Shown here piece by piece: positions 1 to 6,387 of a stretch of DNA of 20,615 nt. Within the stretch, counting starts at the first letter, position 1, and each line of letters starts with the position of its first letter. The stretch comes from a virus. The notes below the pieces were generated by a model that had not been told where the DNA came from, did not search any database, and was given only the letters and a program-made list of their open reading frames with translations. The translations under genes and the position numbers were made by a program. Where the stretch lies: the IMG/VR virus record IMGVR_UViG_3300028388_001501, positions 1 to 20,615 of that record. One strand, 5' to 3'.

Positions 1-1
1 C

Positions 2-1223
2 GACATGAATCGACGCGGGGTGGCGATCGACCGGGCCGCAGCCTCCACGATGAAAGAGACCGGTGAGCGGGAGAAGGACCGCCTGTCCCGAGAGATCGAA
101 CGGGAGTTCGGGTTCACGCTCGGACAGGTTTCCCAGATCGCATCCTACTTGGATCTCGACAGCGTGGCCAAGGCACCGCTGCGTGACCTTCTGAAAGACC
201 CCTCGTTACCCGACGATCAGCGCCGGGTGGGAGAGGCGCGTCAGACCTTCGCCAAGACGTCCCTGAACAAGCTGCCCGCGTTCCTCGGCCGGTCAGAGAC
301 GGACGGACGGGCTCGAGGCAATCTGATCTACGGCGGAGCGGAACGGACCGTCCGGTGGAGCGGTGCCGGCATACAGATGCAGAACTTGACCCGAGGACTG
401 GGCCAGGCGCAGGACATCGCGTTCGCGGCGCTGCAAGCGGGCTTGTTCGAATACCTCTACGAAGATGAGATCATCGACACCCTGTCTGGGATGCTCCGCG
501 GTCTGATCCGCGAAGCACGCGGCCTGCTGATCGGAGACTACGCGCAGATCGAGGCGCGCATGTTGGCGTGGCTGGCGGGGGACGAGGATCACCTTGACGA
601 GTTTCGGCAAGGATTAGACCCTTACCGCATTATGGCCGCAGCTATTTACCGTGTTCCAGTAGAAAATGTTACGCAATATCAACGTTTTATGGGAAAGCAG
701 GCGCGACTCGGAAGTGGTTACGGCCTCGGACACAACGGGTTCCGCACCATGCTCGACCAGACCTATGACGTGCAGATCCCGGTCAGCGAAGCGAAAACCG
801 TCACCGAGGCGTATCGCAAGAACGCGCCGAAGATCGAAGCTGACCGAGATGCACATCATCCTGCCGAGCCTCCGCCGCCTGCGCTATTACCAGGTGAAGC
901 TGGAGATGAAAGAGAACGGATTTACCAGCTGGACGTGTTTCGGCAAGCTGAAAAACAGCCCCAATTACGGCCGCGTGTCTATCTACGGCGGCGCGTTGAC
1001 CGGCCACATCACGCAGTCCACCGCCCGGGATGTCATGGCGCACGCCATCATCTCCCTGTGGCGCGATGGGGCTCCGCTCATCCTGACGGTCCACGACGAG
1101 ATCGTCAGTCTGAAAGACCGCACGCTGGAGCAGTTCTCCCGCGCAATGGAAACACCACCCGCATGGCTGACCGATTTCCCTTTGAAGGTCGATGCGTTTG
1201 AAACCGAGAGGTATCGTAAGTGA
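2..1223 (+). CDS. polA: DNA polymerase I (family A), C-terminal polymerase domain, 5'-partial and frame-broken
   Basis: Phage replicative polymerase. The frame is open at the left edge, so the N-terminal part (any 3'-5' exonuclease domain) lies outside the window. Visible motifs: motif A near 535-560 (GDYAQIEARM), motif B near 691-730 (KQARLGSGYG) and motif C near 1093-1107 (VHDEIV), the last in a different frame. The first frame (codons from 2) is convincing until about 835 (YRKNAPKI); homology resumes from about 843 in the +1 frame (LPSLRRLRYY, then YGGALTGHITQSTARD) and ends at TGA 1221-1223. Family members normally have some 35-40 residues between these two points, so both a frame change and a loss of sequence are inferred. 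The stop overlaps the next start (GTGA), so the 3' end is intact. The family call is firm; whether the gene is functional is unknown. Confidence 0.85.
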
Positions 1224-1468
1224 GTGAAGCAGGACACAACAGCATCGTCCGCGAGAAGCTGGAATCCATCATCGAAGGGATGGAAGAGCAGAATCGAGTG
1301 AAGCAGGATGCGTCGGAGCACCAGAAGGCGATCATGGCCGAGGCCAAGGCGCTGGGCTATGACACCAAGACCATTCGCGCGCTGATCCAGTTGCGCAAGA
1401 AAGACCCCGACGATGTCGCGGAGCAGGAAGCGATCATGCAGCTCTACAAAGACGCGTTGGGGATGTGA
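1220..1468 (+). CDS. GapR-like DNA-binding protein (DUF2312)
   Basis: An 82-residue protein starting at GTG 1220, overlapping the polymerase stop by four bases. The first half is a charged, heptad-like helix (about residues 8-48). The second half carries the family signature: AEAKALGYDTKTIRALIQLR, then KKDPDD, then a C-terminal EQEAIMQLYKDALGM. Length and sequence fit DUF2312, the family of GapR, an alphaproteobacterial nucleoid protein that binds overtwisted AT-rich DNA and supports replication. The place directly behind the polymerase suggests a role at the phage replication fork or in competing with host GapR; that is inference. The family is one of the better pointers to an alphaproteobacterial host. 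Confidence 0.88.
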   Translation: MSEAGHNSIVREKLESIIEGMEEQNRVKQDASEHQKAIMAEAKALGYDTKTIRALIQLRKKDPDDVAEQEAIMQLYKDALGM

Positions 1469-1914
1469 TGGATTGCCCTCTGAAAGAGCCGCGTATCTGG
1501 GACTGGGCGCTTGGCATGGCGCAGCATGTCGCCAAACTGTCCAAGGATCCGTCGACCAAGGTCGGCGCGGTGATATTTGATAGCCGCCGGCGCATCATCA
1601 GCGCCGGTTACAACGGCCTGCCGCGGGGCGTCGAAGATCAGCCTCGCCGACTGCACAACCGGGATCTGAAACTGAAGATGACGCTCCACGCGGAAAAGAA
1701 CGCGGTCAGCTTCGCCACTGGGAATCTCGAGGGGTCGACCATCATGGTGACGCACCCGTGCTGCACGCAATGCGCCGCCCTGCTGATCCAGAACGGCGTG
1801 GCGCATGTCTGCTGGCCTGCGCCGACGAACGAGTTTCGCGATCGATGGGGCCCGGACCTGATAATTGCCGAAGAAATGCTCAACGAAGCTGGGGTACAGA
1901 TCCATGAGAGGTGA
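1468..1914 (+). CDS. dCMP deaminase
   Basis: Zinc-dependent deoxycytidylate deaminase of the cytidine/dCMP deaminase superfamily, converting dCMP to dUMP for dTMP synthesis. Zinc site: His74-Ala-Glu76 (HAEKNAV), where Glu76 is the proton shuttle, and Cys99-Thr-Gln-Cys102 (HPCCTQC). An early segment DPSTKVGAVIFD is also typical. The length, 148 residues, is normal for phage enzymes. I chose ATG 1468, which overlaps the previous stop as TGATG and has GGGG five bases upstream; GTG 1465 would add one residue. It sits with a dNTP pyrophosphohydrolase, forming a small pool-adjusting pair next to the polymerase. No gene visible here explains an altered base, although deaminases and dNTPases are also found in base-substituting phages. 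Confidence 0.9.
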   Translation: MDCPLKEPRIWDWALGMAQHVAKLSKDPSTKVGAVIFDSRRRIISAGYNGLPRGVEDQPRRLHNRDLKLKMTLHAEKNAVSFATGNLEGSTIMVTHPCCTQCAALLIQNGVAHVCWPAPTNEFRDRWGPDLIIAEEMLNEAGVQIHER

Positions 1915-2230
1915 CAGCTGGACAGGTGACGGCGGGCGCAAGGATGACGCGGACAAATTGCGCTACGACCTCGTTCCTCCCGAGGCGACAGATGCTTTGG
2001 CGTGGATCCTTACTTTCGGCGCGGCCAAGTACGGCGATCGTAATTGGGAGCAAGGAATGCATTGGGGTCGTCCGTTTGCCGCCCTGATGCGCCACATGTG
2101 GGCCTGGTGGCGCGGTGAGAGCCACGATCCTGAGACAGGCAAGTCGCACCTCTGGCACGCCATCGCTTGCCTTGCGTTCCTGATCGCATTCGAAGAGCGC
2201 GGTGCCGGGACTGACGATAGGCCGAAATGA
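1904..2230 (+). CDS. MazG-like dATP/dGTP pyrophosphohydrolase-type protein (DUF5664 family)
   Basis: A 108-residue protein of the family annotated as dATP/dGTP diphosphohydrolase N-terminal domain (DUF5664). Conserved blocks: KDDADKLRYDLVPPEA near residues 13-28, LTFGAAKYGDRNWEQG near 36-51, RPFAALMRHMWAWWRGE near 55-71, and SHLWHAIACLAFLIAFEE near 80-97. Acidic and histidine residues in these helices would bind Mg2+ and the triphosphate in MazG-like folds. I chose ATG 1904 (overlap of 11 bases with the deaminase) because conservation begins just after it; an upstream start would only add deaminase shadow. The nucleotide it hydrolyses cannot be read from the sequence. Its stop overlaps the next start (ATGA), so it is translationally coupled to the VRR-NUC gene. 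Confidence 0.82.
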   Translation: MRGDSWTGDGGRKDDADKLRYDLVPPEATDALAWILTFGAAKYGDRNWEQGMHWGRPFAALMRHMWAWWRGESHDPETGKSHLWHAIACLAFLIAFEERGAGTDDRPK

Positions 2231-2520
2231 CGCTCGAGTCGCGCATCGAAGCCCGGGCCGTCGTCGAACTGGCGAAGATCGGCGCGCTGGCGATCAAGGT
2301 CGGCACATCCGGCTGGCCAGACCGGTGCGTCGTCTACGCCCCGGGCCGATGCGTGTGGATGGAGTTCAAAAAGCCGGGCGGCGCGATTCGGAAGCAGCAG
2401 AAGATCCGGAAAAAGGAACTGAACAAGATCGGTCACGAGGTTTTCTATCCCACCTCGTGGCGCGAGGCGGTCGGGATTGTCGCGGCGGCGCGGAGGCGAA
2501 TTGATGCTCGGTCTCGCTGA
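2227..2520 (+). CDS. VRR-NUC domain nuclease
   Basis: A 97-residue stand-alone VRR-NUC protein (PD-(D/E)xK superfamily). Visible catalytic pattern: Glu8 in the first helix, Gly-Trp-Pro-Asp32, and Glu46-Phe-Lys48 (WMEFKKPGG), followed by a basic helix with Gln residues (RKQQKIRKKEL). Such small phage nucleases are found beside SNF2-like helicases, as here, and are thought to process branched replication or recombination DNA. ATG 2227 overlaps the previous stop (ATGA), and its own end overlaps the helicase start by 17 bases. The family is clear; the precise DNA substrate is not. Confidence 0.88.
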   Translation: MTLESRIEARAVVELAKIGALAIKVGTSGWPDRCVVYAPGRCVWMEFKKPGGAIRKQQKIRKKELNKIGHEVFYPTSWREAVGIVAAARRRIDARSR

Positions 2521-4668
2521 CCTTTCCCCGATCCAGACCGATGCGATCGACGCGATCCAGCAGAGAGAACGCCTGGCGGTGTGGTCGAAACCCGGATCGG
2601 GAAAGACTGTCATCGCGCTGACCGCGGTGGAACAAATGTTCCTGTCTCGCACGTTGATCGTCGGAACGAAGCGCATCGTGGAGCTCGTGTGGCGCCAGGA
2701 GGCTGCGAAGTGGGCTCATCTGGCACACTGCACCATGGATCTGCTCACCGGCTCTCCTGCGCGCCGTGAACGCGTCCTGCGTGAGTCCACGGCCCGGTAC
2801 CTGCTCATCAACTACGAGCTCATTCCGTGGCTGCTGGACACACTGGGGCGCGACCTGTCGATGTTCGACGCGATCATCTTCGACGAGCTCTCCAAGATGA
2901 AATCGCCCAGCGCGAAGCGGTTCAAGAAAATGCGCCGGCCGATCACCGAAGTGCCGGTTCGGATCGGCCTGACAGGGACACCTCGTGGGAACTCTCTCAT
3001 GGGCCTGTGGTCGCAGACCTACTGCACCCACGGGCCTGTTCTCGGTGAGACATTCACGCACTTCAAGACGCGGTATTTCTTCCCGGTCGACCAGCGCCGC
3101 GTGATCTGGATTCCCTACGCAAACACCGAAGCCGATCTGCGGGAGAGGATGAAGCCTTACGCCTATGCCACGCCGCCAGAAGCTGCGTCTCCAGAGGCCA
3201 AGATCAACCTGATCCCTGTCGACCTACCGAAGCCTGTTCGGACGCTCTACGAGACGCTCCAGACGGAACTGGAGGTGGAACACAAGGGGATCGAAATCAC
3301 CGCGATCGAACCGGCGCAGATGCGCAACAAGCTGATCCAGATCGCCAGCGGAGCCATTTACCACGGGCTGGAGAAAGAGTGGGTCGATCTTCACCCCGCC
3401 AAGACAGATGCCTTGGGTGACCTTACCGACGATCTTCAGGGGGAGCAGCTTCTGGTGTTCTTTCGCTATCGACACGAGTTCGAGCGCATCCAGAAACGCA
3501 TCCCGGGTGTGGTCGGTATCGACAAGGTCGACGCATGGCTCGACGGGAAGCACCAGGTGCTGTGTGTTCATCCGGCGTGTCTTGCTTCTGATACTTTAGT
3601 CTTGACTGAAAAATCAGGGTGGAAGGCAAAAGAAACGTGATCGATATTGACGGAGTTAGAATGACTCCTGACCATAGGATTTTGGTTGGCGAGAAATGGA
3701 AAGAAGCAAGATTTGTTCAAGATCATAAAGAACTTAGAAGAGCGCTACTACCGGCGCCCAAAAGCCCGTCCTCAAAAGCAAGTTCAGGCAGAGTGCCTGA
3801 CGTGCGGTCATGTAGATATTCATTTACTTCAGAATGTAGTTCGCTCGAATCGATTGGAACGTCAATATTGCAAAGAATGCTATCCAGATTCTCTTCACGG
3901 AATGTCCAAAAGTCGGATATACCGAATTTGGAGACATATGGTAGCAAGAACTACAGATTCTCGATATTCTGGATACAAAAATTATGGAGCAAGAGGCATC
4001 CAGTGTTGCAACAGATGGATGTCTTTTTCCAATTTTTATTCGGATATGGGCGGTTCTTACCAAGAAGGTTTAACTCTGGAGAGGATAGACAACAATGGTC
4101 CTTACTCCCCGGAGAACTGCCGGTGGGCCTCCAATCTAGAGCAGCAAAAGAACAAGAGGAACAATCGCTGGGTGAAAACGGGAAACGGATGTATTCACTT
4201 AGCCGAGTTTTGCCGGAAAAACGAAGTGAGCCGAGGAGCCATAACCCCTTATCTGGAAGAAACCAACGACGATGGAGACGCAGCCCTAGCTTTGTACCGG
4301 ACGTCAACGTACCCACAGGGGAGGAAGTCGAGGTCTACGATCTCGTAAACTGCGGTCCTCGAAACAGGTTCATGGTAAAGACCTCCAGCGGGAACGCTCT
4401 TATAGTTCACAACTCAGCTGCGCATGGCTTGAACCTCCATGTCGGAGGCGCCTCGCAGGCATGTTGGTTCTCGCTTCCGGAGAGCCAGGAGTTGTGGGAG
4501 CAGGGGAACCGTCGGCTCGCCCGAAAAGGCCAGAAAAAACAGGCTATCTCTCACGTCTTGTTTGCAGTAAACACAAAAGAGCAGCAGGTGGCAGACGCAT
4601 TGAAGTCGCATGGCCAACTGCAAGACCTGTTGATGGAGACGGTTCATGCCCAAGACCAACACTCTTGA
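2504..4668 (+). CDS. SNF2/DEAD-type phage helicase interrupted by an intein and a frame change
   Basis: Superfamily 2 ATPase. N-extein (2504-3577, 358 residues): Q-like motif [14 protein letters not shown], Walker A KPGSGKT with Lys34, motif Ia LIVGTKR, motif [10 protein letters not shown] near 2878-2901, motif III LTGTP near 2968. C-extein (4414-4665, 84 residues): motif V continuing from HPA into SAAHGLNL, then motif [13 protein letters not shown]. Joined, the exteins give about 442 residues, a normal length for the phage family. Start ATG 2504 has GGAGG seven bases upstream; TTG 2477 is a poorer choice. The two exteins are in different frames: reading on from the N-extein ends at TGA 3638-3640, 20 residues into the intein. 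Without splicing of both parts (or correction of the sequence) the enzyme would lack motif VI and be inactive. Confidence 0.85.
3578..4413 (+). other. Intein in helicase motif V, N-terminal part shortened and frame-shifted
   Basis: Self-splicing protein element. Block A begins with Cys1 at 3578 ([15 protein letters not shown]), directly after HPA. Block B is [13 protein letters not shown] at 3652-3690, with the TxxH motif (Thr 3664, His 3673). Blocks F and [14 protein letters not shown] to ALIVHN at about 4333-4413, end in His-Asn and are followed by Ser+1. The catalytic set (Cys1, block B His, final His-Asn, Ser+1) is therefore present. Block A is in the N-extein frame; blocks B to G are in the -1 frame relative to it, switching between about 3619 and 3637. 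Only about 30 residues separate Cys1 from the TxxH motif, where 60 or more is usual, so some 25-30 residues appear lost. The region is much more AT-rich than its neighbours. It resembles known phage inteins, but functional status is uncertain. Confidence 0.85.
3686..4348 (+). CDS. Homing endonuclease-like protein nested in the intein in another frame
   Basis: A 220-residue ORF starting at TTG 3686 (AGGA six bases upstream, a weak ribosome site). Residues 37-65 hold two Cys pairs (Cys37/Cys40 and Cys62/Cys65), a probable zinc ribbon. Residues 77-160 match a common phage nuclease type annotated HNH endonuclease: [21 protein letters not shown], then [17 protein letters not shown] and a basic EQQKNKRNN. 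Residues 168-190 ([20 protein letters not shown]) look like a helix-turn-helix for site recognition. It overlaps block B at its start and blocks F/G at its end, in the +1 frame relative to the intein. A free-standing endonuclease would cut intein-less helicase genes and so spread the intein. The family name is by motif memory; the catalytic residues are not proven. Confidence 0.75.
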   Translation: MARNGKKQDLFKIIKNLEERYYRRPKARPQKQVQAECLTCGHVDIHLLQNVVRSNRLERQYCKECYPDSLHGMSKSRIYRIWRHMVARTTDSRYSGYKNYGARGIQCCNRWMSFSNFYSDMGGSYQEGLTLERIDNNGPYSPENCRWASNLEQQKNKRNNRWVKTGNGCIHLAEFCRKNEVSRGAITPYLEETNDDGDAALALYRTSTYPQGRKSRSTIS

Positions 4669-4801
4669 AGTCGCTGTGGCGGCGCGCATCCCCAAGGAAA
4701 TCGCAGACCGACTTCCTCCGGCAGGCGTTCATGGCCTCCGGGCCAAGTGGATTCGCCAAGCCATCCTGGAAAAGATGCAGCGGGAGAGTAAGGAAACGTG
4801 A
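4646..4801 (+). CDS. Small 51-residue protein, possible ribbon-helix-helix type
   Basis: ATG 4646 to TGA 4799-4801. The start lies inside the helicase end (overlap of 23 bases) and the stop overlaps the next start as GTGA, the same coupling seen throughout this operon, which supports it as a real gene. The product starts [20 protein letters not shown], a short beta-strand followed by a helix, and ends with a basic second helix (LRAKWIRQAILEKMQRES). This beta-helix-helix layout fits small CopG/Arc-type DNA-binding proteins, but the similarity is weak. No function is assigned. Confidence 0.6.
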   Translation: MPKTNTLEVAVAARIPKEIADRLPPAGVHGLRAKWIRQAILEKMQRESKET

Positions 4802-5127
4802 CTGTCTATTTCGCCCAAGAGCCGAGTCCCAGCAAACGTCAGCCAGACCTGTCAACGGCCCGTCGCTTCGGAGAGATCAAGTTCATCTTCGACTACCGAT
4901 TTCCGGTGTCACAGAATCCTGAAGCGGCGCACCAGAAAGCGTCCGAGATTCTGAACGATTTCGACCCCGAGTATGACTTCCTCGCAGACTGTGGCGGGGA
5001 CAAGATGGCTCTGGGCGTTCTGGTTCACGTCCTTCGGGACTGGGACTGTATCCCGTTCCTGCGGTGGAACCGGCACAACGGAGGTCTCTACGAGCCGACC
5101 TACATAGGGGTGTTGACTGCGAGGTAA
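4798..5127 (+). CDS. Hypothetical phage protein, 109 residues
   Basis: Starts at GTG 4798 within the previous stop (GTGA), preceded by an AAGGAA-like ribosome site (4790-4796). The protein is soluble and acidic in the middle, with conserved-looking stretches FGEIKFIFDYRFPVS, ADCGGDKMALGVL and RDWDCIPFLRWNRH, ending YIGVLTAR. No membrane segment or catalytic motif was recognised. The similar codon use and tight coupling make it a genuine gene of the early operon. Its last bases contain the -35 box of a candidate promoter for the genes downstream. I do not recognise the family. Confidence 0.75.
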   Translation: MTVYFAQEPSPSKRQPDLSTARRFGEIKFIFDYRFPVSQNPEAAHQKASEILNDFDPEYDFLADCGGDKMALGVLVHVLRDWDCIPFLRWNRHNGGLYEPTYIGVLTAR

Positions 5128-5141
5128 TCTGTCCTTATGTT
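5113..5141 (+). promoter_or_regulatory. Candidate sigma70-type promoter
   Basis: TTGACT at 5113-5118 (five of six bases of the -35 consensus), 17 bases of spacing, then TATGTT at 5136-5141 (four of six of the -10 consensus). Transcription would begin near 5148, just ahead of the AAGAGGA ribosome site at 5154-5160 and ATG 5168. This is the largest gap in the plus-strand operon (40 bases), the place where a separate promoter is expected. It is a motif match only. Confidence 0.45.
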
Positions 5142-5167
5142 TACAGATAACGAAAGAGGATTACACA

Positions 5168-5581
5168 ATGCAGATTCACAGTGCAGCCGATGCGAAGGCA
5201 TTCATTCTTGGCGGGAACGCCGTGTTCACTCTCGTCTCTCTGGTCACCGGGAACCGCAAGACGTTCCGCGTCCGCAAAAGCGATAGTGACGTTCACTTCG
5301 TCGAGATCCTGACCGGACCAGACAACACGTCCGACTATACATACATCGGATACTTCCGAAACGATCTTCAGATGCAGCCCGGACGCAAGGGTGCTCCTGC
5401 ACACCCGGCGTATGCTGCGCTGGACTGGATGCTCATGAACCTGCGCATCGGCCGCATGCCGGTCACCGCGGAGTTCTGGCATGAAGGACGCTGCGCGCGG
5501 TGCGCGCGTCCCCTCACTAACCCCGAGAGCATCATCACGGGGTTTGGACCTGAATGCGCAAAGAAAAAGGAACACGCATAA
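5168..5581 (+). CDS. DUF6011 domain protein
   Basis: A 137-residue protein with a strong ribosome site (AAGAGGA, seven bases before ATG). The C-terminal 25-30 residues carry the DUF6011 signature: a CARCARPLTNPES stretch with a Cys-x2-Cys pair, then a GFGPECA segment with a further Cys, probably a small zinc-binding knuckle. The N-terminal 90 residues are a beta-rich domain (FTLVSLVTGNRKTFRVR, YTYIGYF) of unknown role; related phage proteins have the same two-part build. Inferred to be a small nucleic-acid-binding accessory protein; no reaction can be assigned. It is the first gene behind the candidate promoter at 5113-5141. Confidence 0.78.
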   Translation: MQIHSAADAKAFILGGNAVFTLVSLVTGNRKTFRVRKSDSDVHFVEILTGPDNTSDYTYIGYFRNDLQMQPGRKGAPAHPAYAALDWMLMNLRIGRMPVTAEFWHEGRCARCARPLTNPESIITGFGPECAKKKEHA

Positions 5582-5724
5582 TGGAAATTATCCTTCTGGC
5601 ATCAATTCTGTTCGGAATCATTGGTGTCGCCATCGACGGTGTCCGGGGCGGGCTTCTCGGCCTTATTCTTGGGCCAATCGGCCTCATCCTGACGGCCATT
5701 CTCAAAAACTCTGACAAGAGGTAA
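5581..5724 (+). CDS. Small membrane protein, 47 residues
   Basis: ATG 5581 overlaps the previous stop (TAATG); the ORF ends at TAA 5722-5724, three bases before the next ATG. Nearly the whole product is hydrophobic: a first helix at residues 2-18 (EIILLASILFGIIGVAI), a short charged turn (DGVRGG), and a second helix at 25-41 with the LGPIG motif common in small bacterial membrane proteins, then a basic tail KNSDKR. Two transmembrane segments are predicted by eye. It could be a holin-like or superinfection-related protein, but it is encoded with early genes and away from the lysis cassette, so no function is claimed. Confidence 0.65.
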   Translation: MEIILLASILFGIIGVAIDGVRGGLLGLILGPIGLILTAILKNSDKR

Positions 5725-5727
5725 GCT

Positions 5728-5946
5728 ATGGCAGAAAAAGTATCAGGGTTCGTAGTTAGCGTAGTTGACGATGGACCCGCTTTCGCAATTCGATCTGACA
5801 CAGACGAATCAGTTTTCATTGACCGGAACTGTGTCGATGAGATGGACATTGAAGAAATGGATGAAGTCGAAATGATTCTCATCCGGAACACGGCACAGCC
5901 GGATAAGACTCCGTGGTATGCGAAGCGTCTCCGGGTGATCGACTAG
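5728..5946 (+). CDS. CSD/OB-fold-like small protein
   Basis: A 72-residue acidic protein (ATG 5728, AAGAGG seven to twelve bases upstream). The pattern VSGFVVSVVDDGPAFAI, then ESVFIDRNCVDE, then DEVEMILIRNT, then a C-terminal WYAKRLRVID suggests a five-strand beta barrel like the small cold-shock-domain-like proteins of many phages, which often end in a Trp-x-Ala-x-Arg strand. A role in binding single-stranded nucleic acid is possible but not shown; the acidic surface argues for caution. Its TAG stop shares the CTAG at 5943-5946 with the stop of the convergent o-spanin gene. Confidence 0.6.
   Translation: MAEKVSGFVVSVVDDGPAFAIRSDTDESVFIDRNCVDEMDIEEMDEVEMILIRNTAQPDKTPWYAKRLRVID
5943..5946. 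other. CTAG palindrome giving stop codons on both strands
   Basis: The plus-strand gene stops with TAG at 5944-5946 and the minus-strand o-spanin gene stops with TAG at 5945-5943; both come from the same CTAG. The early and late modules therefore meet with no spacer, and no hairpin with a U-tract is visible on either side. Confidence 0.9.
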
Positions 5947-6197
5947 CCACCAGACCCATCTGCGGCGGGATCCACGCATTCCGCGTCGAAACTCAGATTG
6001 ATTTCGAACTCCCGCCGCAGGTTCGCAGGAAATTTCTCTGCCCGAAGGTCGATCTCCGGTTGAGTGTAGCGAAACCGCTCTGTCACAATGTCGCAGAACA
6101 GCGGACCTTCAATCGCTGGAGGGATCTTCTCCCGTTGACCCGAGCAGCCAGTCGTCAGGAACGTCGAAATTAAGCAGATCGTCAGGAATGGTCGCAT
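5943..6197 (-). CDS. o-spanin (Rz1-like outer-membrane lipoprotein)
   Basis: An 84-residue protein with a signal peptide and lipobox: MRPFLTICLISTFLTTGC, with Cys18 as the lipidated residue followed by Ser-Gly-Gln. The start ATG 6197 has GGAG seven bases upstream and lies inside the i-spanin gene in another frame (overlap 6109-6197), the classic Rz/Rz1 arrangement. The mature part is short, with four further Cys/Pro-rich stretches and a flexible Gly-Ser end. It is expected to sit in the outer membrane and pair with the i-spanin to fuse the two membranes in the last step of lysis. The assignment rests on lipobox, size and gene position rather than sequence similarity. Confidence 0.82.
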   Translation of the reverse strand: MRPFLTICLISTFLTTGCSGQREKIPPAIEGPLFCDIVTERFRYTQPEIDLRAEKFPANLRREFEINLSFDAECVDPAADGSGG

Positions 6198-6387
6198 TTC
6201 GCTTCTCCGCCTGAAGGATGTATGCCAGTCGATCTGAGCAGTTTCTCAGAGCCCCTTGCGCCGCAGCAGCGGCTACGGCGCGCTTCTCTACTTGATCTCG
6301 AGCTTCGCTTAGTTGGTAGCTTTGGACTCCTATGACCGACGCTGCGGCGACTGCACCTGCCGCCATGGCATACTCAATAGGCCCCAT
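6109..6387 (-). CDS. i-spanin (Rz-like inner-membrane protein)
   Basis: A 92-residue protein with an N-terminal hydrophobic helix (residues 5-22, EYAMAAGAVAAASVIGVQ) followed by an Ala/Glu/Arg-rich predicted coiled coil (about 27-62: LSEARDQVEKRAVAAAAAQG and onward), the expected build of an inner-membrane spanin. ATG 6387 has GGGGA about eight bases upstream and overlaps the endolysin end by 14 bases. The o-spanin gene begins inside it. The acidic C-terminus would face the periplasm and meet the lipoprotein partner. Two Cys residues could be involved in dimer formation, which is inference. Confidence 0.8.
   Translation of the reverse strand: MGPIEYAMAAGAVAAASVIGVQSYQLSEARDQVEKRAVAAAAAQGALRNCSDRLAYILQAEKRNATIPDDLLNFDVPDDWLLGSTGEDPSSD

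Noticed and set aside
851-1201. Continuation of the first polymerase frame to 1201
   Set aside because: After about 840 the residues become Pro/His/Arg-rich and lose all polymerase motifs; motif C and the coupled stop are in the other frame.
1963-3061. Long minus-strand frames opposite the dNTPase, VRR-NUC and helicase genes
   Set aside because: They are antisense to genes with clear catalytic motifs and show no motifs or ribosome sites of their own.
3600-3640. Programmed -1 frameshift within the intein N-terminal region
   Set aside because: The stretch GGCAAAAGAAAC contains no canonical X-XXY-YYZ heptamer in the helicase frame, and missing intein sequence would remain unexplained.
4461-4922. 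Plus-strand 153-codon frame across the end of the helicase
   Set aside because: Out of frame with helicase motif VI and with the two coupled genes after it; composition looks like a shadow frame.
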